Assembly: GCA_051025295.1 (NCBI GenBank)
Contig: JBMGJV010000021.1
From: KBS-83 sp051025295
Lineage (GTDB): Bacteria > Acidobacteriota > Terriglobia > Terriglobales > Acidobacteriaceae
DNA length: 64,000 bases
Reading direction: 5' to 3' (one strand)
Under the pieces are notes generated by a model. The model was not told the DNA's origin. It searched no databases and worked only from the letters and a program-made list of their open reading frames with translations. This document shows, in pieces, positions 17,209-27,009 of the stretch; the stretch's first letter is position 1; each line of letters opens with the position of its first letter. The position numbers were made by a program, and so were the translations under genes.

Positions 17209-19845
17209 ATGTCGCTTCTTGTCTCTGCGGTGCGCCGCAGCCTTCTTCTCTCGAGCGCTGTTCTCCTTGCGTGCTCTGCCTCATCGATCCACGCCCAGCG
17301 TCTGCCCGACAACGTGCGCCCGGAGCACTACACTCTCCACCTCACGCCGGATCTCGACAAGGCCACCTTCGGCGGTGATGAAACCATCGATGTATCGCTG
17401 GCGAACGCCGCTGACACGATCACGCTGAACGCGCTCGAGATCCAGTTCCAATCTGTCACAGCGACTGCGGCAGGCAGCGCAGTAACGGCCAAAGTCACGC
17501 TGGACGAGCCGAAGCAGCAGGCCACCTTCACCTTTCCCAGGCCACTCCCGGCCGGCCCGATCAAGCTCAAAATCGCCTACACCGGCATCCTGAACGATAA
17601 GTTGCGCGGCTTCTACTTATCCAAGGCGAATGGTCGCCGTTACGCCGTCACGCAGTTCGAGAGCACCGACGCACGGCGCGCCTTCCCCTCCTTTGACGAG
17701 CCTGGCTACAAGGCGACCTTCGCGATCACCGTGACCGCGCCGAAGGACGACATGGTGATCTCGAACGCGAACACCATCGCCGATAAGCCCGGCCCCTCTG
17801 CCGGCGAGCACACCGTGCAGTTTGCCCCGACGCCGAAAATGTCGACCTATCTCGTCGCGGTGCTCGTCGGCAACTTCGCCTGCACCTCCGGCTCGAGCGA
17901 CGGCGTTCCCATCCGCGCCTGCGCCACGCCGGAACATGTGCAGTACGCACATTTCGCCGTCACTTCGGCGGAGTACATCCTCCACTACTACAACTCCTAC
18001 TTCGGCATTCGCTACCCCATGCCGAAACTCGACATGATCGGCATCCCCGACTTCGAAGCCGGCGCCATGGAAAACTTCGGGGCCATCACCTATCGCGAGC
18101 CCGCAATGCTGGTCGACGAAAAGAACGCGCCTGAGTCGGCCCGTATGGAAGTCGCCTCCGTCATCGCGCATGAGATGGCCCATCAGTGGTTTGGAGACAT
18201 GGTCACCATGGCCTGGTGGAACAACATCTGGCTGAATGAGGGCTTCGCTACCTGGATGTCGAACAAGCCGCTCGAGGCGTGGAAGCCGGAGTGGCACATC
18301 GAGGACAACGTCGCCGCCTCCTTGAACGGCGCCATGAACCTCGATTCGCAGCGCACCACGCGCACTATTCGTGCCGAGGCAAATACGCCGGACGAAATCA
18401 ATGAGATGTTCGACGGCATTACCTACCAGAAGGGCGCGTCCATTCTCCACATGGTCGAAAACTATGTAGGCGAGGAGGCGTTCCGGCAGGGCATTCATAA
18501 CTATCTGGCGGCCCACCTTTACGGAAACGCGACAGCAGAAGATTTCTGGAGCGCGCAAACCGCCAACAGCCACAAGCCCGTCGACAAGATCATGGAGAGC
18601 TTCATCACCCAGCCGGGTGTTCCGCTGCTGACCTTCGGCAAGCGCGAAAACGGCGCCGCGTCCGTCACGCAGAGCCGCTTCTTCCTCAACCCACAGAACG
18701 CTCCCGAACACAGCGATCAGACCTGGACCGTGCCCGTCTGCATCCTGAACGGCACAAGCGGCAAGCAGTGTGACCTGGTCAGCGGCGACCACGCCGACCT
18801 GAAGGGCTCGGACGCGACGCCCTTCTTCGCAGATCGCGGCGCCACCGGCTACTACCGCTCCGCGTACGCGCCGGAGGATTACAAGGCGATTCTTGCGCAT
18901 GCCGAACAGGCGCTGAGTGCCCCCGAGCGAATCCGTTTTGCTGGCGATCAATTGGCTCTCATGCGCGCCGGTAAGCGCACCGCCGGCGACTACCTCAGCC
19001 TCGCTGCAAGCCTCAAAGACGATAGCAGTCCAACCCTGGTCGAGAGCCTCAATGGTGGCCTCGTCACTCTATGGACACGCGTGGCATCGACACCTGCAGA
19101 GCGGCAACAACTCTCTCGCTGGATCGTCTCCACCTATCAGCCGCGCCTCGCCAGCCTCGGCCAGCCGAGCGCTACAGACACGCCAGCGCAGCAGCAACTC
19201 CGCGCCGATCTCTTCGGCCTGCTTGGCGGGATCGCCGATGATCCCAAGGTCATCGAGCAGAGCCGCACGATCGCCACTCAGTATCTCGCCGGCTCTGGAA
19301 ACGTGAACCCCACGCTCGCCGAGGCAGCTCTCGGTGTCGCGGCGAAGCACGGCGATGCGACCTTCTTCGATCTCCTGCAGAAAACCGCAGAGACATCGAA
19401 AGATCCCGTGCTATCCACCCAAGCCCTCTACGAACTCGCGCGCTTCGACGATCCTGCTCTGAGTCGGCGTGCTCTGGACTACGCCGTCTCGGGCAAGGTG
19501 CGCAATCAGGACTCCGCGCGGCTGTTCAGCATCGCACTCCAGAACACGCAGAATCAGCAGAACACCTGGGACTACATTCAGCAGAACTGGCCGAAGGTCT
19601 CAGCACAGTTCACCACGGCCAGTGGCGGCGGCGTGGTCGCATCCACCGGTGTCTTCTGCAGTGCAGAGAAGCGCGACGAAGTGACGCAGTTCTTCGCCAC
19701 GCATCAGGTCCCCTCCTCTGCCTCGGCTCTCAATCGTGCGAAGAATGCGATCAACGACTGCATCGCTCTCCGCTCGGAACAGCAGAGCAACCTGCAGCAA
19801 TGGCTGTCCGCGAACTCTTCAACGGGCGCCGCTGGTCAGCGCTGA
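17209..19845 (+). CDS. M1 family metallopeptidase (aminopeptidase N-like), exported
   Basis: This 878-residue protein is an M1 zinc aminopeptidase. Residues 1-28 are a signal peptide ending in SIHAQ. The N-terminal beta domain follows, then the substrate motif GAMENFGAITYREPAML, the zinc site HEMAHQWFGD near residue 321 with the third ligand in NEGFATW, and the catalytic Tyr region in the thermolysin-like domain. The C-terminal part is an ERAP1_C-like helical domain. It would trim N-terminal residues from peptides in the periplasm or outside. The ATG at 17209 is preferred over a TTG four codons earlier because it follows GAGGT at a normal distance and starts the signal peptide. It appears monocistronic. 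Confidence 0.92.
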   Translation: MSLLVSAVRRSLLLSSAVLLACSASSIHAQRLPDNVRPEHYTLHLTPDLDKATFGGDETIDVSLANAADTITLNALEIQFQSVTATAAGSAVTAKVTLDEPKQQATFTFPRPLPAGPIKLKIAYTGILNDKLRGFYLSKANGRRYAVTQFESTDARRAFPSFDEPGYKATFAITVTAPKDDMVISNANTIADKPGPSAGEHTVQFAPTPKMSTYLVAVLVGNFACTSGSSDGVPIRACATPEHVQYAHFAVTSAEYILHYYNSYFGIRYPMPKLDMIGIPDFEAGAMENFGAITYREPAMLVDEKNAPESARMEVASVIAHEMAHQWFGDMVTMAWWNNIWLNEGFATWMSNKPLEAWKPEWHIEDNVAASLNGAMNLDSQRTTRTIRAEANTPDEINEMFDGITYQKGASILHMVENYVGEEAFRQGIHNYLAAHLYGNATAEDFWSAQTANSHKPVDKIMESFITQPGVPLLTFGKRENGAASVTQSRFFLNPQNAPEHSDQTWTVPVCILNGTSGKQCDLVSGDHADLKGSDATPFFADRGATGYYRSAYAPEDYKAILAHAEQALSAPERIRFAGDQLALMRAGKRTAGDYLSLAASLKDDSSPTLVESLNGGLVTLWTRVASTPAERQQLSRWIVSTYQPRLASLGQPSATDTPAQQQLRADLFGLLGGIADDPKVIEQSRTIATQYLAGSGNVNPTLAEAALGVAAKHGDATFFDLLQKTAETSKDPVLSTQALYELARFDDPALSRRALDYAVSGKVRNQDSARLFSIALQNTQNQQNTWDYIQQNWPKVSAQFTTASGGGVVASTGVFCSAEKRDEVTQFFATHQVPSSASALNRAKNAINDCIALRSEQQSNLQQWLSANSSTGAAGQR

Positions 19846-19880
19846 TCGATCAGATCACGTGGAACTTTCGCAGGGCGGCG

Positions 19881-20255
19881 TCAATGCTTCTTCTCGTCGC
19901 CCTGACCTTCCTCATGCCGTGTGCGCCAGAATGACTCCTGCACCCGCGCACGATCGTTCCCCAGCAGCTCGTTCAGTCGCTGGTGCGCCAGCGCCGCAGG
20001 CAGCTCTTCCACGCTGACCACCTCAATCCGCCGTACCTCGTGCCACGGATAAAGATACCGGCCATGCAGCAGAAAGCCGGACTCCGACCAGCTCTGCACC
20101 AGCGACTCCACTTCGTGCTTCACATCGCGCTCATGCTGGATCGGCAGTAACTCCAACGACTCGCCACTGACCAGGTGAGCACGCACTTGGGCAATCAGCA
20201 GCACGGCCGGTTGGTGCTGTTGTTTCTCGTCCTGGGCTGAAGCAGATGTGGCCAC
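19881..20255 (-). CDS. Conserved-type hypothetical protein, 124 residues
   Basis: I do not recognise this gene. It starts at GTG with AGGAGAG upstream and encodes a soluble, charged protein without signal or membrane segment. It contains HGRYLYPWHEVRRIEVVSVE, which reads like a short beta-rich domain, and an acidic/histidine-rich C-terminus (EEGQGDEKKH). The body LIAQVRAHLVSGESLELLP suggests a ligand-binding or regulatory fold, but nothing specific. It lies 61 bases downstream of the metallo-beta-lactamase-fold gene on the same strand, so the two are probably cotranscribed, and converges on the aminopeptidase gene. Confidence 0.7.
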   Translation of the reverse strand: MATSASAQDEKQQHQPAVLLIAQVRAHLVSGESLELLPIQHERDVKHEVESLVQSWSESGFLLHGRYLYPWHEVRRIEVVSVEELPAALAHQRLNELLGNDRARVQESFWRTRHEEGQGDEKKH

Positions 20256-20316
20256 TGAGACTCTCCTGTCATTTCAAGAATGCTGATGTAAGTCGAGTTC
20301 ACTTCTGCAGTGCAGC

Positions 20317-21132
20317 TCAGGCGACCTCGGGATGTCGTCTGTTCTCAGGCACAGCCGCCGTATCGAATCCGCGCGCCAGCCCATGCAACTGCTCCGTCGC
20401 CGCTTCACCTGCCAGCGGCTTCCCATGCCCCGGTGCAAGGATTGCCGGCTCCAGCATCGCGAGCTTCGCGACCGAGGCCTTCGCGGCCTCCCAGTTAGAC
20501 GTGAAGTACGCGGGCGGCCCGTGCAACTCCGGCGATTGCGTCACCGCAGCCTCGAAGAACGCTTCCGGCTTCGTCGTGCAGAAGGCGTCGCCAGGGAGCA
20601 GGCAGCGATCCTCTGCGCGGAAAAAAGAAACGTGTCCCGGCGTATGTCCAGGCGTCTCGATCACCTGCCATCCGGCTAACTCCGGTATCTCCCCGCTCAC
20701 CGGAATCTCGCGCAGGCGCGTGCCCAGGTCGACCGGGCCACGCGGATACAGCGGGGATAGCAGAGACATCGCGCCCCCACCCGCACCCACGTTCGGCGCC
20801 GGATACTCATGCCGCCCCGTCAGGTACGGAAACTCCAGCGCGTGCGCATAGATCGGCACATCCCAGTGCTGCATCAACTCTGGCGCGGCGCTCACATGGT
20901 CGAAGTGGCCATGCGTCAGCACCAGAGCATCCGGTGGCCTTGAGTAAGTGTGCTCTGCCCAGTGACGAATCCGACTCGCACTCCCCGGAATGCCGGCATC
21001 GATCAGCGTCCAGGAGCCATCCGGGCGAGAGATGCCGAACACATTCACAAACACAATGCGCAAACCGCGCACGCCCGCCGCAATCCGGTCGAGGGGAACT
21101 ACCTCACTGTCCTGAACCCTATAGCCGTCCAT
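20317..21132 (-). CDS. Metallo-beta-lactamase-fold hydrolase
   Basis: This 271-residue protein has the full zinc-binding set of the MBL superfamily: LVLTHGHFDHVSAAPELM, ETPGHTPGHVSFF, LLPGDAFCTT and ILAPGHGKPL. The fold is that of glyoxalase-II-like or lactonase-like hydrolases. No signal peptide is seen, so a cytoplasmic hydrolase of thioesters or lactones is likely; the substrate is unknown. The ATG follows AGAGGTAGCT. It is the first gene of a likely two-gene unit with the 124-residue protein. Confidence 0.88.
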   Translation of the reverse strand: MDGYRVQDSEVVPLDRIAAGVRGLRIVFVNVFGISRPDGSWTLIDAGIPGSASRIRHWAEHTYSRPPDALVLTHGHFDHVSAAPELMQHWDVPIYAHALEFPYLTGRHEYPAPNVGAGGGAMSLLSPLYPRGPVDLGTRLREIPVSGEIPELAGWQVIETPGHTPGHVSFFRAEDRCLLPGDAFCTTKPEAFFEAAVTQSPELHGPPAYFTSNWEAAKASVAKLAMLEPAILAPGHGKPLAGEAATEQLHGLARGFDTAAVPENRRHPEVA

Positions 21133-21911
21133 AGCTACCTCTGCTAGCTACGATGCGGCTGCGTTCTCTTGAGAGACGCCGCGGTCTGCTGCGGGTGTGG
21201 ACTGGACGGAAGATCGAACTGCATAAGGGTGATGCGGACCCGCTTGGGTTAGTCAGCAGCTCTCGGCTCGGCCTAGAAGTGTGCTCCACGCAATCGAGCA
21301 GTTCCTGCGTACTACTCGCAGCAACACCCGTGCCTTCACCAGCGACACAGAGTCCGCCATCGCTGCGTCCGTCCCATGGCTCATGGTGTGGCGTTCCGTT
21401 CGCGCATGCGTCCGGCGATGACCTCGACTCCCGGTATCGCCTGCCGCGCGATGTGCCGCTCTCTCGGAGCTCGGCTCGCCGAGTGCCTCGTTGAAGCTGG
21501 CCGCCTCCGGTCCGTAAGACTCACCAGGCCGGACAGCGCGAGATTTGCGAAGCAGAATCAGCATGACCACGCCCGCCTGCCGGAGAGGTCTCTCTCCCGT
21601 GCTCCTATTGCATAGGATGCACATGAAAGCCGCGTAAAGTCTGGCGAGAAATGCCATTCCGGCGGTTCCATCTTGAAAATGTGCTCGTCGTTGCGACGTA
21701 ATTCGTGCTCGCTTCGAGCGCACGCATGTCAGAAGTACGCAGCACGCGAGTAACACGTGTAACTTTGGCGGGGGCTCCTGCGAGAGACAGCACAGAAACG
21801 GTGTAGAAGATTTACGGATCGCTCCGCACGCACTCAGTCATCGTCGTCTGAACAGGTTTGCAGACGCGATCGTGGATTCTCGGTATTGGTGCGGATAGAT
21901 AAGGAGAGGGC
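21133..21911. other. Gene-poor stretch upstream of tRNA-Pro
   Basis: About 780 bases hold no gene that I can support. A 167-codon open frame exists on the minus strand (21253-21756), but its product reads as arginine/serine-rich low-similarity sequence, without a ribosome site or recognisable domain. It may be the remnant of a decayed gene. No strong hairpin with a T-run was seen. Confidence 0.4.
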
Positions 21912-21988
21912 TGGTCGGGGCGGAGGGATTCGAACCCCCGACCCTCTGCTCCCAAAGCAGATGCGCTACCAGACTGCGCTACGCCCCG
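21912..21988 (-). tRNA. tRNA-Pro (anticodon TGG)
   Basis: Read on the minus strand, CGGGGCG (21988-21982) pairs with CGCCCCG before a discriminator A and an encoded CCA (21914-21912). The D-arm GCGCAGTCTGGTAGCGC, anticodon loop TTTGGGA with TGG and the T-arm GGGTTCGAATCCC are all present. Length is 77 bases including CCA. Confidence 0.97.
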
Positions 21989-21998
21989 ACGCAATGCG

Positions 21999-22004
21999 AT
22001 TGTA
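21999..22004 (-). promoter_or_regulatory. Probable -10 box of tRNA-Pro
   Basis: TACAAT on the minus strand, ten bases before the tRNA 5' end. The same hexamer stands before tRNA-His and tRNA-Arg in this window. No convincing -35 box is seen. Confidence 0.45.
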
Positions 22005-22033
22005 CCAAGCCCTCCACGCAAGTCCGTCATACC

Positions 22034-25000
22034 ATGGGGTGGGCCTCGGCCCTTCGGAGATCGCTGCTCTTGTCGTTTGCCCGCCCAACATCCTTTCTCT
22101 CCCGCCTCGTTCGCCTCCCGCGCGTCACGCTTCTCCCGCTCTGCTTCGTGGCCTGCTGCCCGCTCTCCCTCGCGGCCCAGGGCAACTCGATCCACTGGCG
22201 AGGCACCGTCACTCGGGCCGATGCCGCACCTGCCTCTGGCGCACCTCTCTCCCAACTGATCGTCGAACTCACTACCGCGGACCGCCACTTCCGCGCGGAC
22301 GTCGCCCCTGACGGTCACTTCTTGTTTGAGACTCTGCAGCCCGGCACCTATCACCTTCGCGTGCTCGATCACGGCCGCAGTGAGGATGCCGCGGCGCCCC
22401 TCGTTCTGTCAGAGCAGCCTACCCCCGCTGCGCTGACCCTCTCTGCGAACGGTGTGCTCACCTTCGTCCTGCAGCCGCGAGACTCCGCAAGGAGTGGGGG
22501 CGAGAATCTCTCGAGTGACAAGGTCAGCGAGATCCCGCTCAATAAGCGCGACTTCGGACAGCTTCTCCTCCTCGCTGCCGGTACATCGACAGATACGAAT
22601 GGCGCCGCGAACTACACGCAGCAGTTCGCCATCAACGGTCAGCGCGGCGTTGAAGCGACCTTCGCGCTCGACGGTGCCGACGCGAGCGATCCCGAACTCG
22701 GCGGCGCTACCTTCACCAACTTCAATGTGGATGCCGTGCAGGAGATCCAGTCCACCTCTGGCTGGATGCCGGCAGAGATCGGTCGCGGCGCTGCCGGATA
22801 CACCAACGTCGTCACGCGCTCCGGCACCGACGCGCTGCACGGCTCCGTCTTCGAGTTCCTGCGAAACTCGGCGCTCGATGCCCGCAACTACTTCGATTTC
22901 CCGTCGCCCACCAACCCGGGGCGCATCCCGCCATTCCGCCGCAACGAGTTCGGCTTCACCAACGGCGGTCCGGTGTGGCTGGGTCGCCTCTATGACGGCC
23001 GCAAGCGGACATACTACTTCGGTGAGTACCAGGGCTTTCGCCAGGTGCTCGGCACCACGCAGGTATTTCCCGTGCCCACCGCTGACGAGCGTGCCGGCCT
23101 CGATAGCACCGCCTACCCCGGCGACACGCTCATCGTTCCCGTGGACCCCGCCATCGCGCAAGTCCTGGCTCGCTATCCGCTTCCGAACTACTCGCAGGGG
23201 GCATACGGTGTGCACACGCACGCCACCTCCTCCAAGGTGACCACCAACGCCAATCAGTTCTCGGTGCGTGTCGATCACCAGGCCGGTGCCAACCACTTCT
23301 TCGGTCGCGTCTCGTTCGACAACCTCACCGGCCCCACCACCAATCCCGACCAGACCGTGCTCGATCCCACCTTCGGCATCCAGTATGTCGACCGCCAGCG
23401 CAACCTCGCCTTCGACTGGACGCGCAGTGTGGGCAAGCAGTGGCTGTTCGACACGATGTTCAGCATCACGCGCACCACGCCGCAATTCGTCACGCCCAAC
23501 CAGACAGATCCCGCCGTCAAGTTCAACGACAGCCTCTATGAGGCCTTCAACGTGGCTGGCGGCTCCGTCATCGCCGCGTTCAACAACCTGTTCGCACTGC
23601 GCGAGAGCGTCGCGTACACCACACCCCGGCACGCCTGGCGCTTCGGTGGAGAGGTGCGTCTGAACCGCGACACCACTTACTTCGGCACCAGCCCCAACGG
23701 TGAGTACGACTTCGGCGGCGGCACCGCATATGCCCGCTCCGAGCTCGTCTCCGCCAGCGGCGCGCATGTCATTCATCCAGGCGATCCGCTGCCGGACACG
23801 CTCTCCGCCTTTCTCAGTGGCAGCCCCTTCGCCTACACGCGTGCGCTTGCGCCTTCGTACTTCTCGAACGGTTCGCACATCGGTCCCGCAGCCATCAATC
23901 GCAACGCGTGGGACATCTACGTGCAGGACGCCTGGAAGATCAGCCCAACCCTCGTGCTCAACTACGGCTTGCGCTACGAGTACTACTCGCCCATCGAAGA
24001 GCGCGCCCACCGCACCTCATCGATTCGCCAGGCAAACACGCCGCCCGGTCAGGCCTTCGTCGTCAACCCGCAGCCCGGCTACGTCAGCGACAGATACGGA
24101 TGGGCCCCGCGCGTGCAGCTTGACTGGCGCGCCACCCCGAAGACCACAGTCCACGCAGGCGGCGGCCTCACCACCATCCCGCCCAACATCTGGCAGGACA
24201 ACATGCTGACCGGCAGCACGCCCTTCGTCATCTACCCGCGCATCACGTCAACGCCCGGCGTCCCCGTGCCTTACGGATTTCAGATCGAGCCCGGCCAACT
24301 GCCTCGCGCCTACAGCACCTCGGGCCAGGATCTCTTTCCCAACAACAATCCCAAGGCAGTCGCGCCCAACACGCCGATGGATGTGGACCGCTACGAGCGT
24401 GATGTCGCCGCCGTGCTGCCCAGCCATCAGATCGCGCCGCTCAACGTGGCCGGCATCGACCGCAACTTCGGCAACGCCTATCTCAGCACCTGGACGCTCG
24501 CCGTCGAACGAGCCATCGGTGGACTCACGGCCAACGCCGCGTATGTCGGCACGACTGCAGTTCACCTCGCGCGATCCAGCTTTCCCAACGGCTATCCCGG
24601 TGCCGACCAGGCATTCGCGCCCTACACGGAGTTCGACAACACCGGCAACGTTGCCGGTGGCTTCGGCACAGAGATGATCATCACCTCCACCTCGCACTCC
24701 GACTACCACGCACTGCAGACGTCGTTGCAGGGAACCGTGCCGCACGGTGGCCCGGGCGTGCAGGCCAGCTACACCTGGTCGAAGTCCATCGACGACGTCA
24801 GCGCCGTTACCGGGGGCTTTGTCGCCGGCGCCTCCGGACCCGTCGCTCAGGCGCTCCCGCAGAACCCCTTCGACACGCATAGTGAGAAGGGCCCGTCCAC
24901 CTTCGACGTCGCGCATACCTTCACGCTCAGTGCGGCACAGGATCTACGACTCGAACGCGCAGCACTGCTCTCGCATGTGCCTCGCAAGCTCACCAAGGGC

Positions 25001-25510
25001 TGGGAGCTGCTCAGCATCTCGACCATCACCAGCGGCGCACCGTTCACCATCTACTCTGGCGTGCAGCAGACCGGCGTCGGCTCCAACGGTGTCGATCGGC
25101 CAGACCAGGTGGCGAAGCCGCATCTCTCGTCGGCCGGCGGATCGCAGCGTCGCCGCGAAGACTACTTCGGCCGCGGTGAGCAGAACACCTCCTTCTTCTC
25201 TCTCCCCGTCCATTTGCCCGGCGGCACGGGTCCGAACGCAGGTCGCTTCGGAGCACTCGCACGCAACAGCTTCCGCGGTCCTGCGTATTACGACTTCGAT
25301 TACTCGCTCATCAAGGACACGCCCCTCGGCACACGCCGTGGCGGGTCCGAGCTGACCGTGCTGCAGTTCCGCGCAGAGTTCTTCAACCTCTTCAACATCG
25401 CGAACCTCGGGCTGCCCGCCAACGTGCTCGCAGGCTCTGGCTTCGGCGTCATCAGCCGGACCGCAGGCACATCGCGACAGATTCAGTTCTCGCTCAAGCT
25501 GCTCTACTAG
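22034..25510 (+). CDS. TonB-dependent receptor with carboxypeptidase-regulatory-like N-terminal domain (Oar-like)
   Basis: This 1158-residue outer-membrane protein has a long signal peptide (1-48, ending in PLSLAAQG), a carboxypeptidase regulatory-like beta-sandwich (about 50-145: GHFLFETLQPGTYHLRVLD), a TonB plug (about 160-290, with QQFAINGQRGVEATFALDGA and GYTNVVTRSGTDALHGSVFE) and a large beta barrel ending in RQIQFSLKLLY with a C-terminal aromatic residue. Such Oar-like receptors are abundant in acidobacteria and are thought to import large substrates such as oligosaccharides. The substrate is unknown and no partner genes adjoin it. The ATG lies 45 bases from the divergent tRNA-Pro 5' end. 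It converges on the DUF4112 gene. Confidence 0.9.
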   Translation: MGWASALRRSLLLSFARPTSFLSRLVRLPRVTLLPLCFVACCPLSLAAQGNSIHWRGTVTRADAAPASGAPLSQLIVELTTADRHFRADVAPDGHFLFETLQPGTYHLRVLDHGRSEDAAAPLVLSEQPTPAALTLSANGVLTFVLQPRDSARSGGENLSSDKVSEIPLNKRDFGQLLLLAAGTSTDTNGAANYTQQFAINGQRGVEATFALDGADASDPELGGATFTNFNVDAVQEIQSTSGWMPAEIGRGAAGYTNVVTRSGTDALHGSVFEFLRNSALDARNYFDFPSPTNPGRIPPFRRNEFGFTNGGPVWLGRLYDGRKRTYYFGEYQGFRQVLGTTQVFPVPTADERAGLDSTAYPGDTLIVPVDPAIAQVLARYPLPNYSQGAYGVHTHATSSKVTTNANQFSVRVDHQAGANHFFGRVSFDNLTGPTTNPDQTVLDPTFGIQYVDRQRNLAFDWTRSVGKQWLFDTMFSITRTTPQFVTPNQTDPAVKFNDSLYEAFNVAGGSVIAAFNNLFALRESVAYTTPRHAWRFGGEVRLNRDTTYFGTSPNGEYDFGGGTAYARSELVSASGAHVIHPGDPLPDTLSAFLSGSPFAYTRALAPSYFSNGSHIGPAAINRNAWDIYVQDAWKISPTLVLNYGLRYEYYSPIEERAHRTSSIRQANTPPGQAFVVNPQPGYVSDRYGWAPRVQLDWRATPKTTVHAGGGLTTIPPNIWQDNMLTGSTPFVIYPRITSTPGVPVPYGFQIEPGQLPRAYSTSGQDLFPNNNPKAVAPNTPMDVDRYERDVAAVLPSHQIAPLNVAGIDRNFGNAYLSTWTLAVERAIGGLTANAAYVGTTAVHLARSSFPNGYPGADQAFAPYTEFDNTGNVAGGFGTEMIITSTSHSDYHALQTSLQGTVPHGGPGVQASYTWSKSIDDVSAVTGGFVAGASGPVAQALPQNPFDTHSEKGPSTFDVAHTFTLSAAQDLRLERAALLSHVPRKLTKGWELLSISTITSGAPFTIYSGVQQTGVGSNGVDRPDQVAKPHLSSAGGSQRRREDYFGRGEQNTSFFSLPVHLPGGTGPNAGRFGALARNSFRGPAYYDFDYSLIKDTPLGTRRGGSELTVLQFRAEFFNLFNIANLGLPANVLAGSGFGVISRTAGTSRQIQFSLKLLY

Positions 25511-25517
25511 CGCTGCG

Positions 25518-26081
25518 TCACCGCACCTGCAGCCCGAACGCAAGGTGCAGCAACCACGCAAGCACCAGCACCGGCACCGCCAGAATCGCGCACACCAGCA
25601 GCCCGATCCCAGCCAGGAACAGCCAGTCGCTCGCGTGATGTTGCCGCGGCTGCTCCAGGTGGCGGACGAGCAGCGCGTAGTTGCGCCGGTTCGCCTTCCA
25701 CGCGATATCGAACGCATCGCCGAGGAAGGGAATCGCGCCGATAATCACATCGAGCGCGAGGTTCAGCAACATGCGCGCGATCGTGACATACGCCGCACCG
25801 CGCACCCACGCTGCGATGATGATGACCGTCGACGCCAGCCCCGCGACCACATCGCCGATCCCCGGAACGAGCCCGATAATTCCGTCCAGACCAAACCGGA
25901 TCGTCGTGCCCGGAATGCGAAACCACGTGTCCAGCGCGCGGCTCAGCAGGTCCAGATTCTCATCGCGAAACAGTCTGTCGGCACCGCTGCCAAGCCGGCC
26001 AGCGGCTCGGCTCCCGTCCGGCACATCCGCTCGACGAGTAGGCGGAAAAATCTCGGGATCCGGCTCGGATTGCGCTCGCAT
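25518..26081 (-). CDS. DUF4112 domain membrane protein
   Basis: This protein of about 187 residues contains the DUF4112 signature RFGLDGIIGLVPGIGDVVAG, followed by membrane helices (TVIIIAAWVRGAAYVTIARML; LALDVIIGAIPFLGDAFDIAW) and a C-terminal helix (FLAGIGLLVCAILAVPVLVLAWLL; two names for one long segment). Function is unknown. I place the start at the ATG at 26081, five bases after an AAAGGA; an ATG two codons earlier and a far upstream start overlapping tRNA-His are less likely. It ends seven bases from the converging TonB receptor gene. Confidence 0.82.
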   Translation of the reverse strand: MRAQSEPDPEIFPPTRRADVPDGSRAAGRLGSGADRLFRDENLDLLSRALDTWFRIPGTTIRFGLDGIIGLVPGIGDVVAGLASTVIIIAAWVRGAAYVTIARMLLNLALDVIIGAIPFLGDAFDIAWKANRRNYALLVRHLEQPRQHHASDWLFLAGIGLLVCAILAVPVLVLAWLLHLAFGLQVR

Positions 26082-26144
26082 TAGCATCCTTTTCTGCGCT
26101 CCTGGCGAAGCCCGCAAGGCTTCGGAGCGCCCCGCAGCCGATGT

Positions 26145-26150
26145 TACAAT
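26145..26150 (+). promoter_or_regulatory. Probable -10 box of tRNA-His
   Basis: TACAAT, 26 bases before the tRNA-His 5' end, in the same hexamer form as at the other two tRNA genes. A TTCGGA at 26121-26126 is only a weak -35 candidate. Confidence 0.4.
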
Positions 26151-26176
26151 CGCAGAGTTGCGACGCGAAACGTCAC

Positions 26177-26252
26177 GGCGGCTATAGTTCAGTGGCAGAA
26201 CACCGGTCTGTGGCACCGGGTGTCGTGGGTTCGATCCCCACTAGCCGCCCCA
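26177..26252 (+). tRNA. tRNA-His (anticodon GTG)
   Basis: The acceptor arm GCGGCTA/TAGCCGC has the extra 5' G (26177) opposite C73 that marks tRNA-His. The anticodon stem CCGGT/ACCGG closes CTGTGGC with GTG. The T-arm GTGGGTTCGATCCCCAC and an encoded CCA (26250-26252) follow. Length 76 bases. Confidence 0.97.
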
Positions 26253-26265
26253 ACACCCCTCCCAA

Positions 26266-27009
26266 ATGCCTGACACCTCGCACCGCGTCTACGCTGGCAC
26301 CTCCGGCTGGGCCTACGCGAGCTGGAAGCCGGGCTTCTATCCGCCCAAAACACCCGCGGCGAAGATGCTGCCCTGGTACGCCTCCCAACTCAACTCGGTC
26401 GAGGTGAACTTCACCTTCCGCCAACTGCCGTCTGGCCAGCAACTCACCAACTGGCTCGATGCCGCCGGCGAACACTTCCGCTTCAGCTTCAAGGCCCCGC
26501 AAAGCATCACGCATCTCAAGCGCCTGCGTGAATGCGACGAGGCGCTGGCCGCCCTCTCCGGCGCGCTCGCCCCCGCCGCTCAGGCCGGCAAAATGGGCAT
26601 CGTGCTCTTTCAACTCCCGCCGAACTTCCGCGCCGATCTTGAACGGCTGCAAGGCTTCCTCGCCGACCTCGCGCGCCATCCCATCCAGGCCGCATTTGAA
26701 TTCCGTCACCCCTCCTGGTTCGATGAGCCCGTCTTTCAGGCGCTCGAGTCGGCAGGCGTTGCTGTATGTATCGCCGAGAGTGACGAATTGCAGACTCCGC
26801 CCCGCCGCACCGCGGAGTTCACCTGCTACCGCCTGCGCCGCTCCACCTACTCTGAAGCAGACCTCTCCCGCATCGCGCGTCAGCTCACCGCCGATGCCAC
26901 GCGCGGCAACGTGTATGCCTACTTCATGCACGAGGACGCTCCCGACGGCCCACTCCGCGCGCGCGCCGTGCTCGAAAGCATCCGCGCCGAGGCGATCCGC
27001 GCCCGATGA
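26266..27009 (+). CDS. DUF72 domain protein (YecE-like)
   Basis: This 247-residue protein belongs to the DUF72/YecE family, a TIM-barrel fold of unknown reaction. The signature start is VYAGTSGWAYASWKPGFYP, then LNSVEVNFTFRQLPS, FKAPQSITHLKRL and FEFRHPSW. The start codon lies only 13 bases after the encoded CCA of tRNA-His and has no clear ribosome site, so the mRNA probably comes from the tRNA transcript after RNase processing. The stop overlaps the next gene by four bases (ATGA), so the two are coupled. Confidence 0.9.
   Translation: MPDTSHRVYAGTSGWAYASWKPGFYPPKTPAAKMLPWYASQLNSVEVNFTFRQLPSGQQLTNWLDAAGEHFRFSFKAPQSITHLKRLRECDEALAALSGALAPAAQAGKMGIVLFQLPPNFRADLERLQGFLADLARHPIQAAFEFRHPSWFDEPVFQALESAGVAVCIAESDELQTPPRRTAEFTCYRLRRSTYSEADLSRIARQLTADATRGNVYAYFMHEDAPDGPLRARAVLESIRAEAIRAR

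Noticed and set aside
21253..21756. A 167-codon minus-strand frame in the gap before tRNA-Pro
   Set aside because: No antisense gene explains it, but it has no ribosome site, no domain and an Arg/Ser/His-rich product. It may be a decayed gene; not strong enough to call.
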